Source of the DNA: Alphaproteobacteria bacterium
GTDB lineage: Bacteria > Pseudomonadota > Alphaproteobacteria > TMED109
Direction of reading: 5' to 3'
Assembly: GCA_022819905.1 (NCBI GenBank)
Contig: JAJEGJ010000095.1
Span: 91,709 to 155,708 of the forward strand
Length of the DNA: 64,000 nt
The notes below the pieces were generated by a model that saw nothing but the letters and a program-made list of their open reading frames with translations, was not told the DNA's origin and ran no database searches. The position numbers were made by a program, and so were the translations under genes. Below are positions 55,496 to 64,000 of this stretch, one piece after another. Every line of letters starts with the position of its first letter. Position 1 is the stretch's first letter.

Positions 55496-56365
55496 CTAGA
55501 CGTCGAGCCGTTGCACCATGTTGGTAACCAGGGGGTGATTTGAGTCGGACAGAATTTCGAGAAAGCTGAAATGGTTGCAGTCCGCTGCGGTGATGAATTC
55601 GACAGGGATACCTTGGGCACGGAGAAGCGCCTCGAAAGCGCGTGATTGTTCCACCCAGCCGGCGGGTTCGGCTTCGCCGACGGCGACCAGGGTGGGCCAA
55701 CTGTGCTGCGGAGTACGCTGTAGCACGTTGTTCCTTGCGGCTTCGGCAGCGTCAAGGCCGATTTCTTCGTTGACCGGTAGCGTGCGCGCAACTTCGGGTT
55801 CGTAGATCCCGGAAATCGCGAACACACCCCGGACCTGTTCCGGTCGGATTGCTTCCGGCGGAAAGGTTTCCGTCATCATCATGCCGGCTAGGTGGGCGCC
55901 TGCCGAATGGCCGTACAGGAAGATCCGGTTTGGATCACCGCCGTAGCCGCCGGCATGCCGGGCCGCCCAGATCAGACCCGCACGTATTTCCTTGGCGATT
56001 GTGCTCACGGTCACATCCGGGCAAAGGTCGTAGTTGAGGTTGAGGAACACTGCGCCGGCATCGACGAAGGGGAGCGCCAGATGCGTGTGGTCGTCCTTGT
56101 CGAGGGCGCGCCAGTAACCGCCGTGAATAAACACCACCAGCGGGGCGTCCTGACCACTGGACGGGCCCTTGAGGATGTCGACAGTCTGCTTTGTCCCGGA
56201 GCCGTATCGTACGTCGAAGTGTGAATCGCTGGCGAGCCGTTCACGGGCCGCTGCCGCAGCTCTTGCCGCATTTTCGAGATAGGTGTCTGCAGACGGAACC
56301 GCAATACGAGGATTGAAGTGAGCTTCGCGCTCCTGCAGCGTCAAAGTACTCCAAGTAGTTTTCAT
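55496..56365 (-). CDS. Alpha/beta hydrolase (arylformamidase/carboxylesterase-like)
   Basis: A 289-aa hydrolase with the hormone-sensitive lipase/arylformamidase oxyanion motif FIHGGYWRALDKDDH. The nucleophile elbow is YGHSAGAHLAGMMM (Ser near residue 150), followed by VAVGEAEPAGWVEQS and a late catalytic His in CNHFSFLEIL. Kynurenine formamidase-like enzymes share this H-G-G-Y-W signature, so an N-formyl or small ester substrate is plausible. ATG 56365 has GGAGAG about 8 bases upstream; the frame extends to 56449 without family similarity. It is divergent from the FAD-linked oxidase. Confidence 0.9.
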   Translation of the reverse strand: MKTTWSTLTLQEREAHFNPRIAVPSADTYLENAARAAAAARERLASDSHFDVRYGSGTKQTVDILKGPSSGQDAPLVVFIHGGYWRALDKDDHTHLALPFVDAGAVFLNLNYDLCPDVTVSTIAKEIRAGLIWAARHAGGYGGDPNRIFLYGHSAGAHLAGMMMTETFPPEAIRPEQVRGVFAISGIYEPEVARTLPVNEEIGLDAAEAARNNVLQRTPQHSWPTLVAVGEAEPAGWVEQSRAFEALLRAQGIPVEFITAADCNHFSFLEILSDSNHPLVTNMVQRLDV

Positions 56366-56556
56366 CGCGATTCTCTCCGCTATCGTCCGGTGGCTTGCGT
56401 CTTGCGGGCCGCGGCGCTGGACCGGTAACTGCCAGCTGCGCGTCTTCACTTGCCGGCGGCGGTTTCCATACTAGATGGCCTATCGCGGCGCCAACACATT
56501 CAGGGAACGCATTTCTCGGGTGTGTCTGATCCGCTTCGGACTCTAGGAGCAACGGG

Positions 56557-58158
56557 ATGTCTGAGCGCCGCTACAAGTTCTGGGGCTGGGGGTATGAGGA
56601 TCAAATCCCAGAGGCCGGACAAGCCGCGACCACGGTTGGAAGAGTGTCCGAGCTCACCGGAGTCAGTCCCGGAACGAAGATGAGGTGGCCCGCGCTTGAT
56701 CGCGTCACGCTGCCTGACCCGCGAATTCAGGCGCCGTCTGTTCTTGTCAGCATCGCCTCCACAGACACGCATGACCGGGCTGCGCACACGTATGGGAAGT
56801 CGTTCCCTGACTATATCCGGGCGTTTGACCACGACTTCAAATGTGCCCCGGATCTCGTCATGTGGCCGAGAAACGAGCGTGATGTGGTGGCCGTTCTGGA
56901 CTGGGCCTCCGACGCCAATGTGGCAGTCATCCCCTTCGGCGGAGGATCGAGCGTGGTCGGAGGGGTGGAACCAACCGTGGGCGATACGTTCGCCGGCACG
57001 GTCAGCATGGACTTACGGAAACTCAACCGCGTGATCGACGTGGATGTCGTGGCCCGTGCTGCCCGTATCGAAGCAGGCGCGCTCGGACCCGTGTTGGAAC
57101 GACAGCTCAAGCCGCATGGCCTGACCCTCCGGCACTTTCCGCAGTCTTTCGAGTTCTCGACCCTGGGAGGCTGGATCGCGACCAGATCCGGCGGCCATTT
57201 TGCGACACTGCAGACCCACATCGAGGATTCCGTCGAATCACTTCGGGTCGTATCCCCACGCGGAACATTGGAGACTCGTCGCTTGCCGGGTTCGGGAGCG
57301 GGGCCTAGCCCCGATCGCCTCTTTGCCGGATCGGAGGGGACACTTGGCGTCATTACATCTGCGTGGATGCGCGTGGTGCCACGGCCGGCCTATCGACGAA
57401 GCACCGCCGTGTGGTTTGAACAGTTCCTGGACGCGGCCAACGCTGCGCAGGGAGTGGTTCAGGCCGGTTTGTGGCCGGCGAACTGCCGCGTGATCGACGC
57501 GGGAGAAGCGCAACTCACGGGCGTCGGTGATGGCAGCCGCCATCTGCTGGTTCTGGGATTTGAGAATGCGAACCATCGGGTTGATGCGTGGATGGAAGAA
57601 GCACTCCAGTGCACCGCCGAATTCGGTGGGATCTCCGACGAGAACAGCGGGGATGCTCCCAACCGAAGTGGCGCGGCAGGTACCTGGCGAGAAGCCTTCA
57701 TGGGTGCGCCCTTCGTTCGCGAGACGTTGATTGCCCATGGCTTTATCGTGGATGCGGTCGAAACTGCGATCACGTGGGACCGGTTTCCAGACTTTCACCG
57801 CGCGGTCGCGGACGGCATTGGAGACGCGATTCTTCGGGTAACCGGTGCGCCGGGACATGTCACGTGCCGGTTCACGCATGTCTACGCCGACGGTCCCGCA
57901 CCGTACTTCACGTTCCATGCGCACGCGCCGAAAGGCGGTGCCATCCAGGCTTGGCGAGCGATCAAGGCAGCGGCCAGCGAAGCGTTGCTGGCGGCGGGCG
58001 GAACGATCACCCATCATCATGCGGTGGGGCGCGACCACATGCCGTGGTACACGAAGCAGCGTCCAGCACTCTTCGGATACGCACTTGCGGCGGCGAAGAA
58101 GGAACTGGACCCGGCCGGAATTCTCAATCCAGGTGTGTTGATCGGGCACGAGTCATGA
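56557..58158 (+). CDS. FAD-linked oxidase, alkyldihydroxyacetonephosphate synthase-like
   Basis: A 533-aa flavoprotein of the VAO/PCMH family. The N-terminal RRYKFWGWGYEDQ and the PP-loop VIPFGGGSSVVGGVEP fit AGPS-like proteins. SFEFSTLGGWIATRSGGHFA and RLFAGSEGTLGVITSAWMRV complete the FAD-binding domain. The cap region ends with TITHHHAVGRDHMPWYTKQR, similar to the active-site His region of AGPS, followed by LDPAGILNPGVL. It may make ether lipid precursors or oxidise a 2-hydroxyacid. Its stop overlaps the next ATG (ATGA). Confidence 0.88.
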   Translation: MSERRYKFWGWGYEDQIPEAGQAATTVGRVSELTGVSPGTKMRWPALDRVTLPDPRIQAPSVLVSIASTDTHDRAAHTYGKSFPDYIRAFDHDFKCAPDLVMWPRNERDVVAVLDWASDANVAVIPFGGGSSVVGGVEPTVGDTFAGTVSMDLRKLNRVIDVDVVARAARIEAGALGPVLERQLKPHGLTLRHFPQSFEFSTLGGWIATRSGGHFATLQTHIEDSVESLRVVSPRGTLETRRLPGSGAGPSPDRLFAGSEGTLGVITSAWMRVVPRPAYRRSTAVWFEQFLDAANAAQGVVQAGLWPANCRVIDAGEAQLTGVGDGSRHLLVLGFENANHRVDAWMEEALQCTAEFGGISDENSGDAPNRSGAAGTWREAFMGAPFVRETLIAHGFIVDAVETAITWDRFPDFHRAVADGIGDAILRVTGAPGHVTCRFTHVYADGPAPYFTFHAHAPKGGAIQAWRAIKAAASEALLAAGGTITHHHAVGRDHMPWYTKQRPALFGYALAAAKKELDPAGILNPGVLIGHES

Positions 58159-59120
58159 AGTTCACGCTGTCCGCGGTCGCCGCGGCATTCCTGTTGACTG
58201 GCCCCGTCGCGGCGGAGCCCTTTGCTGACTGGCTTGACGGCGTGCGCGCCGAGGCGCTGGCCAACGGCGTCGGACGGTCGGCGTTGGACGCTGCCCTGCG
58301 AGAACTGGAGGGCCCACTGCCGCGTGTGCTGGAACTCGACCGCAAGCAGTGGAAGAGGGACGTGACCCTTGATTGGTATCTCAATCGGGTGATCAGTGAC
58401 GAGCGCGTCGACAGAGGGCGCGAAATGGGTCGGCGGTACCGAAGCCTCCTCGCGCAGGTCGGCGAGACATACGGGGTTCAGCCGCGTTTCATTCTGGCAA
58501 TTTGGGGCATCGAGACCCACTACGGAAAGATTACCGGTGGGTTTCCGGTGCTGGGTGCACTGGCGACACTCGCCTTCGACGGTCGACGCCAGGAGTTCTT
58601 TCGAGGCGAGCTCCTGGAAGCACTCAGCATCATGGAACGGGAACGCATGGAACCTGCTTCCATGCTCGGTTCATGGGCCGGCGCCATGGGACAAAGCCAA
58701 TTCATGCCAACGAGCTTCAGCAACTTTGCCCAGGACTACGATGGCGACGGGCGTCGGGACATCTGGACGACGGAAGCCGATGTTTTCGCCTCCATCGCCC
58801 ATTACCTCAAGCGTCACGGCTGGCGCGATGACATCACGTGGGGCAGGGGGGTCAAACTTCCTCCAGGCTTTGATCCGGATTTGATTGGCCTTGACGTCAC
58901 GCACACGATTCCCGAGTGGCAGGCGCTGGGTGTTCGGCGAGCCAACGGCACCGACCTCCCTACCCGGGCTCTGGCTGCGTCCGTGGTGGCCCCGGATTAC
59001 CCGAACGGTCCCGCATTCCTCGTATACGAGAACTTTCGGGTTACGCTGACGTACAACCGGTCGAGCTTCTATGCGACCGCCGTGGGAATTCTCTCGGACC
59101 GAATTGCCCGGGGCCTCTGA
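58155..59120 (+). CDS. Lytic murein transglycosylase (MltB family)
   Basis: A 321-aa periplasmic enzyme that cleaves glycan strands to 1,6-anhydromuropeptides. A signal peptide (VAAAFLLTGPVAA) precedes the SLT domain. The catalytic Glu is in FILAIWGIETHYGKITGGFP. AGAMGQSQFMPTSFSNFA and DYDGDGRRDIWTTEADVFAS follow, the latter an EF-hand-like loop of MltB. There is no lipobox, so it is soluble or signal-anchored. ATG 58155 overlaps the upstream stop by 4 bases. Confidence 0.94.
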   Translation: MKFTLSAVAAAFLLTGPVAAEPFADWLDGVRAEALANGVGRSALDAALRELEGPLPRVLELDRKQWKRDVTLDWYLNRVISDERVDRGREMGRRYRSLLAQVGETYGVQPRFILAIWGIETHYGKITGGFPVLGALATLAFDGRRQEFFRGELLEALSIMERERMEPASMLGSWAGAMGQSQFMPTSFSNFAQDYDGDGRRDIWTTEADVFASIAHYLKRHGWRDDITWGRGVKLPPGFDPDLIGLDVTHTIPEWQALGVRRANGTDLPTRALAASVVAPDYPNGPAFLVYENFRVTLTYNRSSFYATAVGILSDRIARGL

Positions 59121-59121
59121 G

Positions 59122-59907
59122 ATGCATCTGGCAACGTTTTTCACGATGTTCGTGTGCGCGGCGATGTTGGTGTCGGCGTGCAGCAAGCCTGCGCCGGTGG
59201 TGGCGCCGCTGGAAGTGCCGCAGGAAGCGCCGCAAATCCCCAGCAGCGCCGGAATCTACAAGGTCGGAGCGCCCTATACCGTTGCAGGTCGCAGGTACAC
59301 GCCAAGGGTTCAGCCGGATTACCGAGCAGAGGGGCTGGCCTCGTGGTACGGACCGAAATTTCACGGAAAACCGACGGCCAATGGCGAGATTTTTGATCAG
59401 TACGCGCTGACCGCCGCGCACAAGACGCTGCCGATGCCCAGCAAGGTACGGGTCACCAACCTTGACAACGGGCGCCAGCTCGTGGTGAGGGTCAATGACC
59501 GGGGGCCGTTCGTCGGAGATCGGATCATCGATCTTTCGCGGCGTTCAGCCCAGTTGCTCGGCGTGGAAAAAGTCGGGGTGGCCCCGGTCCGCCTTGAACT
59601 GCTGGACAGTGGCCCGCATCTCCTGACCGAGCCGCTGCAGCGGGAGCAGGAGGCACACGAACCCGTGATGACGGTCAGGACGGATCGCGTATACGTCCAG
59701 GTGGGCGCCTTTCGACTCCCTGACAATGCCCAGCGGTTTGCCTGGAGATTGTCGAAGTTTGGTGATCCAAGCATTCAGGTGAGCGAGGATCACCGGTGGC
59801 ACCGAGTGCGATTCGGACCGTTCGCGTCTGCCCGGGAAGCGGACGTGTTCGTGCAGAGGCTGGAGCGTGCAGGGTATCTTCCGAATGTGGTGGTCCAGGT
59901 TCGCTAA
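59122..59907 (+). CDS. rlpA: Septal ring lytic transglycosylase RlpA family lipoprotein
   Basis: A 261-aa lipoprotein. The lipobox VSAC lies near residue 20. The double-psi beta-barrel (about 75-165) includes GLASWYGPKFHGKPTANGEI and VVRVNDRGPFVGDRIIDLSR. A SPOR domain ends the protein (YVQVGAFRLPDNAQRFAWRL) and would bind denuded septal glycans. ATG 59122 sits 1 base after the mltB stop. An in-frame start at 59071 inside mltB would precede the signal peptide by 17 residues. In alphaproteobacteria dacC and tmk often follow; they do not here. Confidence 0.95.
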   Translation: MHLATFFTMFVCAAMLVSACSKPAPVVAPLEVPQEAPQIPSSAGIYKVGAPYTVAGRRYTPRVQPDYRAEGLASWYGPKFHGKPTANGEIFDQYALTAAHKTLPMPSKVRVTNLDNGRQLVVRVNDRGPFVGDRIIDLSRRSAQLLGVEKVGVAPVRLELLDSGPHLLTEPLQREQEAHEPVMTVRTDRVYVQVGAFRLPDNAQRFAWRLSKFGDPSIQVSEDHRWHRVRFGPFASAREADVFVQRLERAGYLPNVVVQVR

Positions 59908-60370
59908 CAATCAGTCATGTGTCGCGATGGCCCGCCAGGCTTGTAGTCGGAGCAACGACGGCCCGGCTTCATATCGCTTGGGGTGAATTCTCCTCGCGAA
60001 GCGGGAGACAATCAGGCCCATGATCCGCGCTCGACGCCGTCGCGCTCGTGACAGAAAACGGGTCGACTTGATCTCCAGTTGATCAGGCGGCTTGGCGAAC
60101 ATCCTTTATGGGGCGCTGAGGCGAATGTTTCCGTCCGGGGCCGCACCAGGCGACACGGCATCCGTCCGCCAAAGACCCGGCGCCTGCTCGCCTGCCTATA
60201 TCCGTCTCGGATCCGAAACGAACACGGAGGGCGGTGCGGCACTCGAGTACGTACCGTCACGTTCCTTTGGACAGGTAGGCGAGCCGAACTCGGGAACCCC
60301 GGAGCCTAGGACTCGGATCGGTCCCGCAACTTGCCCCCTTAGACCTCGAATCCACAGGATTCGGACGTGA
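59908..60370. other. Gene-free region between rlpA and the porin-like gene
   Basis: About 463 bases. A perfect 7-base hairpin (CGAATCC, ACA, GGATTCG) at 60347-60363 lies just beyond the stop of the minus-strand barrel gene and may end or stabilise its transcript, although no T-run follows. The remainder has no supported gene. Confidence 0.4.
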
Positions 60371-61549
60371 TCACTTGAACAAGTTGAAGTAGTAGCGGAC
60401 GTTGATGTTGAACCGCTTCTCCCAGTCGGTGTCCGTGTTGGCGCCAAAGTCACCACTTTGCCCGACGAACCAGTTGCCGTCGGAGAACCCGAGGTCGGTG
60501 TACACGTACACACCGCCCCAGTACCACGAGGCGCCAATTGTCCACAAGGAACTGTTGTTGAATTCGTCGTTTGTCTTCAGTATCGAACTCCACTCGACGT
60601 ATGGTGTGACGCTATCGACCCACGACAGCTCTGACGCATCGATGCCGCCATACCGAAGCGAAACGGAGGGAATCCATCCCTCGGACGCAATGAGGTCGGT
60701 GTAGTCGTACGCCCCCACGAGGATAAGGTCGCCGGTTTCCCAAGGGGTATCGTCGGTGATGTCGTACTTGTAATACGACAGTTGAGAAACAAGCTTCAGG
60801 TCACCAAAGGAGGTCGTCCCGTGTACAGAGGCAGCGAAATGATCGGCACCGTTGTCGTCGATGTTTGTCCCTTCTAGCTGTCCGTACTGGATGGACGCTC
60901 CGATGTCTCCGCCGCCGTCCATCGGGTAAACAGCCCGTACATTAAACTGACCGTTTTCCTTGAAGCCAGCCTCACCAATGTCTTCGTAGATCCTGGTTAC
61001 CGGATCGTAGTTGTATCGCGAGCTGTCGAGGCTTTCCCCGTCCCAGTGTCCCTCATCCCGAAAGAAGTAGGCGAGGTCAACGTCCAGGCCTGCGACGGAC
61101 GTCGTCCATCTGACTCCAAGATCCATGTCATCGATGAGCCCGACGTAAAAGTGCTGATCGAAGTACCAGCTCGACGACACTCCATAGTCGCCGGGACCGA
61201 AGGGGACACGCACGATACCAGCCCGCACCGTGCCAAAGGCGTCCGATTGATACCCCAGCCATGCCGTGTGCATCATGCTGTATCCGTCGTACCACCTGTA
61301 TTCCACCCTGCCGATGAGGTTGTTGTGGCTAAGGTCGGCATTAAGACGGAAGATCTCTAGGTCCACGTCCCCTAGGTTTTCGCCTCGGCGGTTGTCGTAG
61401 TCGCCATACACCCAGTTCACTCCCAGTGCGCCGCCGATACTGACGGGGCTGTCCTGGGCCGTGGCGTAACGGAGTGGCATCAGGAGGAGGGCGAGGCCTA
61501 GCGCGATGATCCCGATGGGTGGTACTGCGTCTCGCATCAGTTTCTGCAT
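60371..61549 (-). CDS. Outer-membrane beta-barrel (porin-like) protein
   Basis: A 392-aa exported protein with a signal peptide ending LRYATA. The mature part is rich in alternating hydrophobic/polar strands with many Tyr, Trp and Gly (GRVEYRWYDGYSMMHTAWLG, YVYTDLGFSDGNWFVGQSGD). It ends in RFNINVRYYFNLFK, typical of a barrel's last strand. The segment RVPFGPGDYGVSSSWYFDQH resembles the phosphate-selective porin/OprO group. Substrate is unknown. It is monocistronic. Confidence 0.8.
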   Translation of the reverse strand: MQKLMRDAVPPIGIIALGLALLLMPLRYATAQDSPVSIGGALGVNWVYGDYDNRRGENLGDVDLEIFRLNADLSHNNLIGRVEYRWYDGYSMMHTAWLGYQSDAFGTVRAGIVRVPFGPGDYGVSSSWYFDQHFYVGLIDDMDLGVRWTTSVAGLDVDLAYFFRDEGHWDGESLDSSRYNYDPVTRIYEDIGEAGFKENGQFNVRAVYPMDGGGDIGASIQYGQLEGTNIDDNGADHFAASVHGTTSFGDLKLVSQLSYYKYDITDDTPWETGDLILVGAYDYTDLIASEGWIPSVSLRYGGIDASELSWVDSVTPYVEWSSILKTNDEFNNSSLWTIGASWYWGGVYVYTDLGFSDGNWFVGQSGDFGANTDTDWEKRFNINVRYYFNLFK

Positions 61550-62277
61550 GTCGTCAATCGCCTTATGGTCGGAATGCCTGGGATTCAGGCGCCATTGCCA
61601 TCGTACGAGGGGCGTGAAGTATCGTTAGCTTGGTGGTCGCGGCTGGATATTCACTCCACGTAAAGGTGACACCGTACGACATTATCGCGCCACCGCCGCT
61701 ACGACAACCCGATTCGCCAAGCCTGATCGTCCCATTAGGTCCTGCAGGTGGGACGATCATCCGTCTGGAGGTCACTCGTCTTGTGTGACCCCCTGGAAGT
61801 TGTTGGCAGTCTCACCGGACAAGCCTCGGGGGAGGCCATAGGCCCGGCGGCATTGCCGTAGGGTTGACTGCAGCTGGGTCCGAACAGAAGTGGATCTTTG
61901 CTTGCTGTCGTGACCGCCATTGGCCGCTCCTCTACGCCGCAGTGATCGCTCAACCGGTAGCAAGATCTCGAACGCGTGCGGAGAAGCGTCATTGCATGGG
62001 GGGAGTGGGCAGCCAGCGCTGGCCCGGCAGACCGATAAAGCCTGCACGGTGGCGCGGACCACGACGCATTGGAAGGCCCGGCGCATCTCGGGAGGTTTGT
62101 CGGGATAACAGGGTGATGTCCAGTATGGACACCAGTACAAGTGCTTAGAAGATAATCGTGAGGAATACCAGAACTTGTCATAATCCTCATTATGCGCACA
62201 TGAAAGGTATCCGAACACGCCCTCTTTCGGCGGCGGCATCCGTATCCTCGCTCGTGCCGATCTTCGAACACCACTCC
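61550..62277. other. Long gene-poor region between porin-like and YdjM-like genes
   Basis: About 728 bases with only overlapping frames of random-looking composition. The part near 61550-61650 should hold the porin-like promoter. An A/T-richer patch at 62130-62200 is present. No RNA gene, insertion sequence or terminator could be named. Confidence 0.4.
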
Positions 62278-62853
62278 TCACATCCCGTAGACGGCCTCGG
62301 CAGCGAACACGAACAACGCTTCGATGGCCAAACAGGATCCTATGGTTACGCGGGTCAAGACGCCCTGGTAGCTCCTCCAGAGCCAAATGAGGAGCCCGGC
62401 GCAAAGAAGAAATTCAGCGGGAGCCAGGACGGCAGCTCCGTAACGAACATCCCAGTAGGAGAACGGACTCAGGTATGTCCAATCGGAGAACGGCCAGAAT
62501 GGCGGATGACCGTCGCCTGCATGGAGTGGTATGTCCGTGAGCACGTGCAGGATCGCGGCACCTGCGAACGCGACGGCCCATCGGTGTCTTGTCAGGAGCC
62601 CAAGGGCCGCGAACGCAAGGAAAATCGGGATGGAGTTCGAGATCGCAAAGATCTCTTGCCAAAATTCCGTGAAATAGTCGGTCCCGAAGATTTGCTGGCC
62701 AGTCCGACCCATCACCCACCCTTGCCAAAGCACCATGGCAATGATGGTGGCATCGGGAAGAAAGGCGCCGGCGAAAGCCGCGGCGTTTCTGGACTTCATG
62801 CCGGGCCGACCGCAGGCTGCAAGTCCCATGAGCAGATGCGCGGGCGTGTTCAT
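62278..62853 (-). CDS. YdjM-like membrane-bound protein (metal-dependent hydrolase family)
   Basis: A 191-aa protein with about five hydrophobic helices. The family-typical acidic/His residues are at the start (MNTPAHLLMGLAACGR), in AGAFLPDATIIAMVLW, and in AILHVLTDIPLHAGDGHPPF, with PFSDWTYLSPFSYWDV after it. PF04307-type proteins (E. coli YdjM, LexA-regulated) are annotated as membrane metal-dependent hydrolases, but activity is unproven. It lies 34 bases after the histidine kinase gene on the same strand, so probably co-transcribed. Confidence 0.82.
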   Translation of the reverse strand: MNTPAHLLMGLAACGRPGMKSRNAAAFAGAFLPDATIIAMVLWQGWVMGRTGQQIFGTDYFTEFWQEIFAISNSIPIFLAFAALGLLTRHRWAVAFAGAAILHVLTDIPLHAGDGHPPFWPFSDWTYLSPFSYWDVRYGAAVLAPAEFLLCAGLLIWLWRSYQGVLTRVTIGSCLAIEALFVFAAEAVYGM

Positions 62854-62887
62854 CGGTACATCGCCAAGACCACCGGCGTGGACGCGG

Positions 62888-64000
62888 TTACAGCGGAATA
62901 CGGAACAGGGCGCGCAATCCCCCTGCCGGCGAGTCAGCTAGCTCGATCTCCCCGCCATGACTTCGAGCAATATCCCGGGCAATCGTAAGCCCGAGGCCCG
63001 TACCTCCGGACATTCCTCCGTTATCGAGTTGCCGGAACGGTTTGAAGGCTTCTTCACGTTGTTCGGCAGGAATTCCCGGTCCGTCGTCATCAATCACGAT
63101 ATGGGCACCGTCCCTCTGTTGCATCAGGCTGACTTTTAGCCGATGCCCTTGCCGCAACGCGTTTTCCACAAGATTTGTAATGGCCCGACGGACTGCTCCA
63201 GCCCGAACACGTGCGCGTACTGGCTCGCACCGACTGAGCTCGATGCGACCGGAACCATCGTCCAGTCGCACGACAACGTTGCGCAGGAGTTCGCCTAGGT
63301 CAACATTATCAGGGGCCTCCTCCCCTTCTCCCTGCGCAAACGCGAGATAGGATTCAATCATGAATTCCATTTCATCGAGATCGGCTTTCATACTGTTCCG
63401 GTCGTCAGTGTCACCCAACAGTTCCAGCTGTAGACGAAGCCGCGTGACGAGGGTCCGCAAGTCGTGGCTGACGCCCGCAAGAAACTCGGTGCGTTGTCCG
63501 ATTTGAGCCTGGATCCGGTCCCGCATCGTCAGAAATTCCTGCGCCACTCTCCGGACCTCCGTGGCACCTCGAACAACAAGCGGGGCGTGAGTGTCTCCGC
63601 GACCGAACCGTTCAGCTGCTCTGGCGACGGCGCGAAGTGGAAGGACCTGTTGCCGTAAGAAATAGACGGCCAGCACGAACGCGAGAACCGAGCTCATGAT
63701 CATCAGCGAGATAAAGATATTGGTCGTGGAACTCGACACATGCTCGATCGGCGCGACGACGGTCAGGACACCTGAAGGCAGCTCCACCTGCACCTCCACC
63801 GCGTCATCATGCGATCGGGTGTCATACCGGTATGAATAATCCAATCTTCTGCCGAGCATCCGTTCCAGCGCATAGTCCAGATAGCTGTCGGCCGGATGTG
63901 GGCGACCCGCGTCCAAAGTTTCGCCGGGCTCGAAGTGAAGGCGGATATTGAAAGCTTCTTGACTTTGGCTGATGACCGCGTCCGCCTGATCGGGGGCATT
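62888..64000 (-). CDS. EnvZ-type sensor histidine kinase (partial at the window end)
   Basis: The frame runs off the right edge of the window, so the N-terminus is missing. Visible from the N-terminal side are a periplasmic part, a transmembrane helix (FISLMIMSSVLAFVLAVYFL) and a HAMP linker. The dimerisation domain has phospho-acceptor His in FLAGVSHDLRTLVTRLRLQL. The ATPase domain has N-box ITNLVENALRQG, G1 IDDDGPGIP and G2 GGTGLGLTIARDIARSHGG. This is the arrangement of EnvZ, the osmosensor partner of OmpR, whose gene would be expected outside the window. Confidence 0.92.
   Translation of the reverse strand, partial: NAPDQADAVISQSQEAFNIRLHFEPGETLDAGRPHPADSYLDYALERMLGRRLDYSYRYDTRSHDDAVEVQVELPSGVLTVVAPIEHVSSSTTNIFISLMIMSSVLAFVLAVYFLRQQVLPLRAVARAAERFGRGDTHAPLVVRGATEVRRVAQEFLTMRDRIQAQIGQRTEFLAGVSHDLRTLVTRLRLQLELLGDTDDRNSMKADLDEMEFMIESYLAFAQGEGEEAPDNVDLGELLRNVVVRLDDGSGRIELSRCEPVRARVRAGAVRRAITNLVENALRQGHRLKVSLMQQRDGAHIVIDDDGPGIPAEQREEAFKPFRQLDNGGMSGGTGLGLTIARDIARSHGGEIELADSPAGGLRALFRIPL

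Noticed and set aside
57588..58154. Upstream extension of the MltB frame through the FAD-linked oxidase gene.
   Set aside because: The signal peptide begins at ATG 58155, and the earlier residues are an Arg-rich shadow of the oxidase.
61735..62404. Long overlapping minus-strand frames (180-210 codons) upstream of the porin-like gene.
   Set aside because: Composition is rich in Arg, Cys, Ser and Pro, as in chance frames of G+C-rich DNA, and one frame overlaps the YdjM-like gene out of phase.

Overview
This 64 kb window is a chromosomal segment of an alphaproteobacterium with high G+C. The assignment rests on gene order and is inferred, since no rRNA gene is present. Characteristic blocks are M23 peptidase / DUF815 ATPase / yajC / secD / secF / Mth938-like; uvrA, ssb, gyrA, coaD and cyclophilin; and ftsB-pdhA-pdhB-pdhC-lpd-lipA-coq10. 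A Rhodospirillales-like or related uncultured lineage is plausible. The window cannot fix the genus.

Layout. 1-12.6 kb: housekeeping genes for cell-wall hydrolysis, Sec translocation, excision repair, single-strand binding protein, gyrase, CoA synthesis and a peptidyl-prolyl isomerase, ending at tRNA-Lys(UUU). 12.6-24.6 kb: accessory transport and metabolism. This holds an NCS2 permease with an unusual C-terminal domain, a tupBCA tungstate/molybdate-type ABC importer with a tail-to-tail one-component regulator, an exported unknown protein, formate-tetrahydrofolate ligase, and a compact DUF1538-DUF1538-PII-like operon facing a tusA-like/carboxymuconolactone-decarboxylase-like pair. 24.8-33.4 kb: an N-acyl-D-amino-acid deacylase, ftsB, the complete pyruvate dehydrogenase complex, lipoyl synthase and a COQ10/RatA-like protein. 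33.5-41.5 kb: a TetR-type regulator, NADP glutamate dehydrogenase, an orphan TRAP binding protein, a single-chain biotin-dependent carboxylase and a nitronate monooxygenase-like protein.

41.8-52.1 kb is an aromatic-acid module. A five-gene liv-type ABC importer runs tail-to-tail against boxC-boxB-benzoate-CoA ligase, with a divergent alpha/beta hydrolase. Together they suggest uptake of benzoate (or a relative), CoA activation, epoxidation and ring cleavage by the aerobic hybrid (box) pathway. BoxA, the reductase partner of BoxB, is absent from the window.

52.5-55.5 kb is a gene graveyard around a copper switch. It contains a glycine-zipper lipoprotein, a truncated IS605-type orfB fused to a truncated cytochrome c, a DUF4396 membrane gene, cueR with a textbook 19-bp-spacer MerR-type promoter, and remnants resembling a type II dihydrofolate reductase and a RelE/ParE toxin. 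55.5-64 kb carries an esterase, an FAD-linked oxidase, the lytic transglycosylases MltB and RlpA, an outer-membrane barrel protein, a YdjM-like membrane protein and an EnvZ-type histidine kinase that runs off the window.

No CRISPR array, intact prophage or intact insertion sequence was seen. The strongest candidates for new biology are the DUF1538 pair with its divergent PII-like protein and the NCS2 permease with a C-terminal HATPase-like domain.
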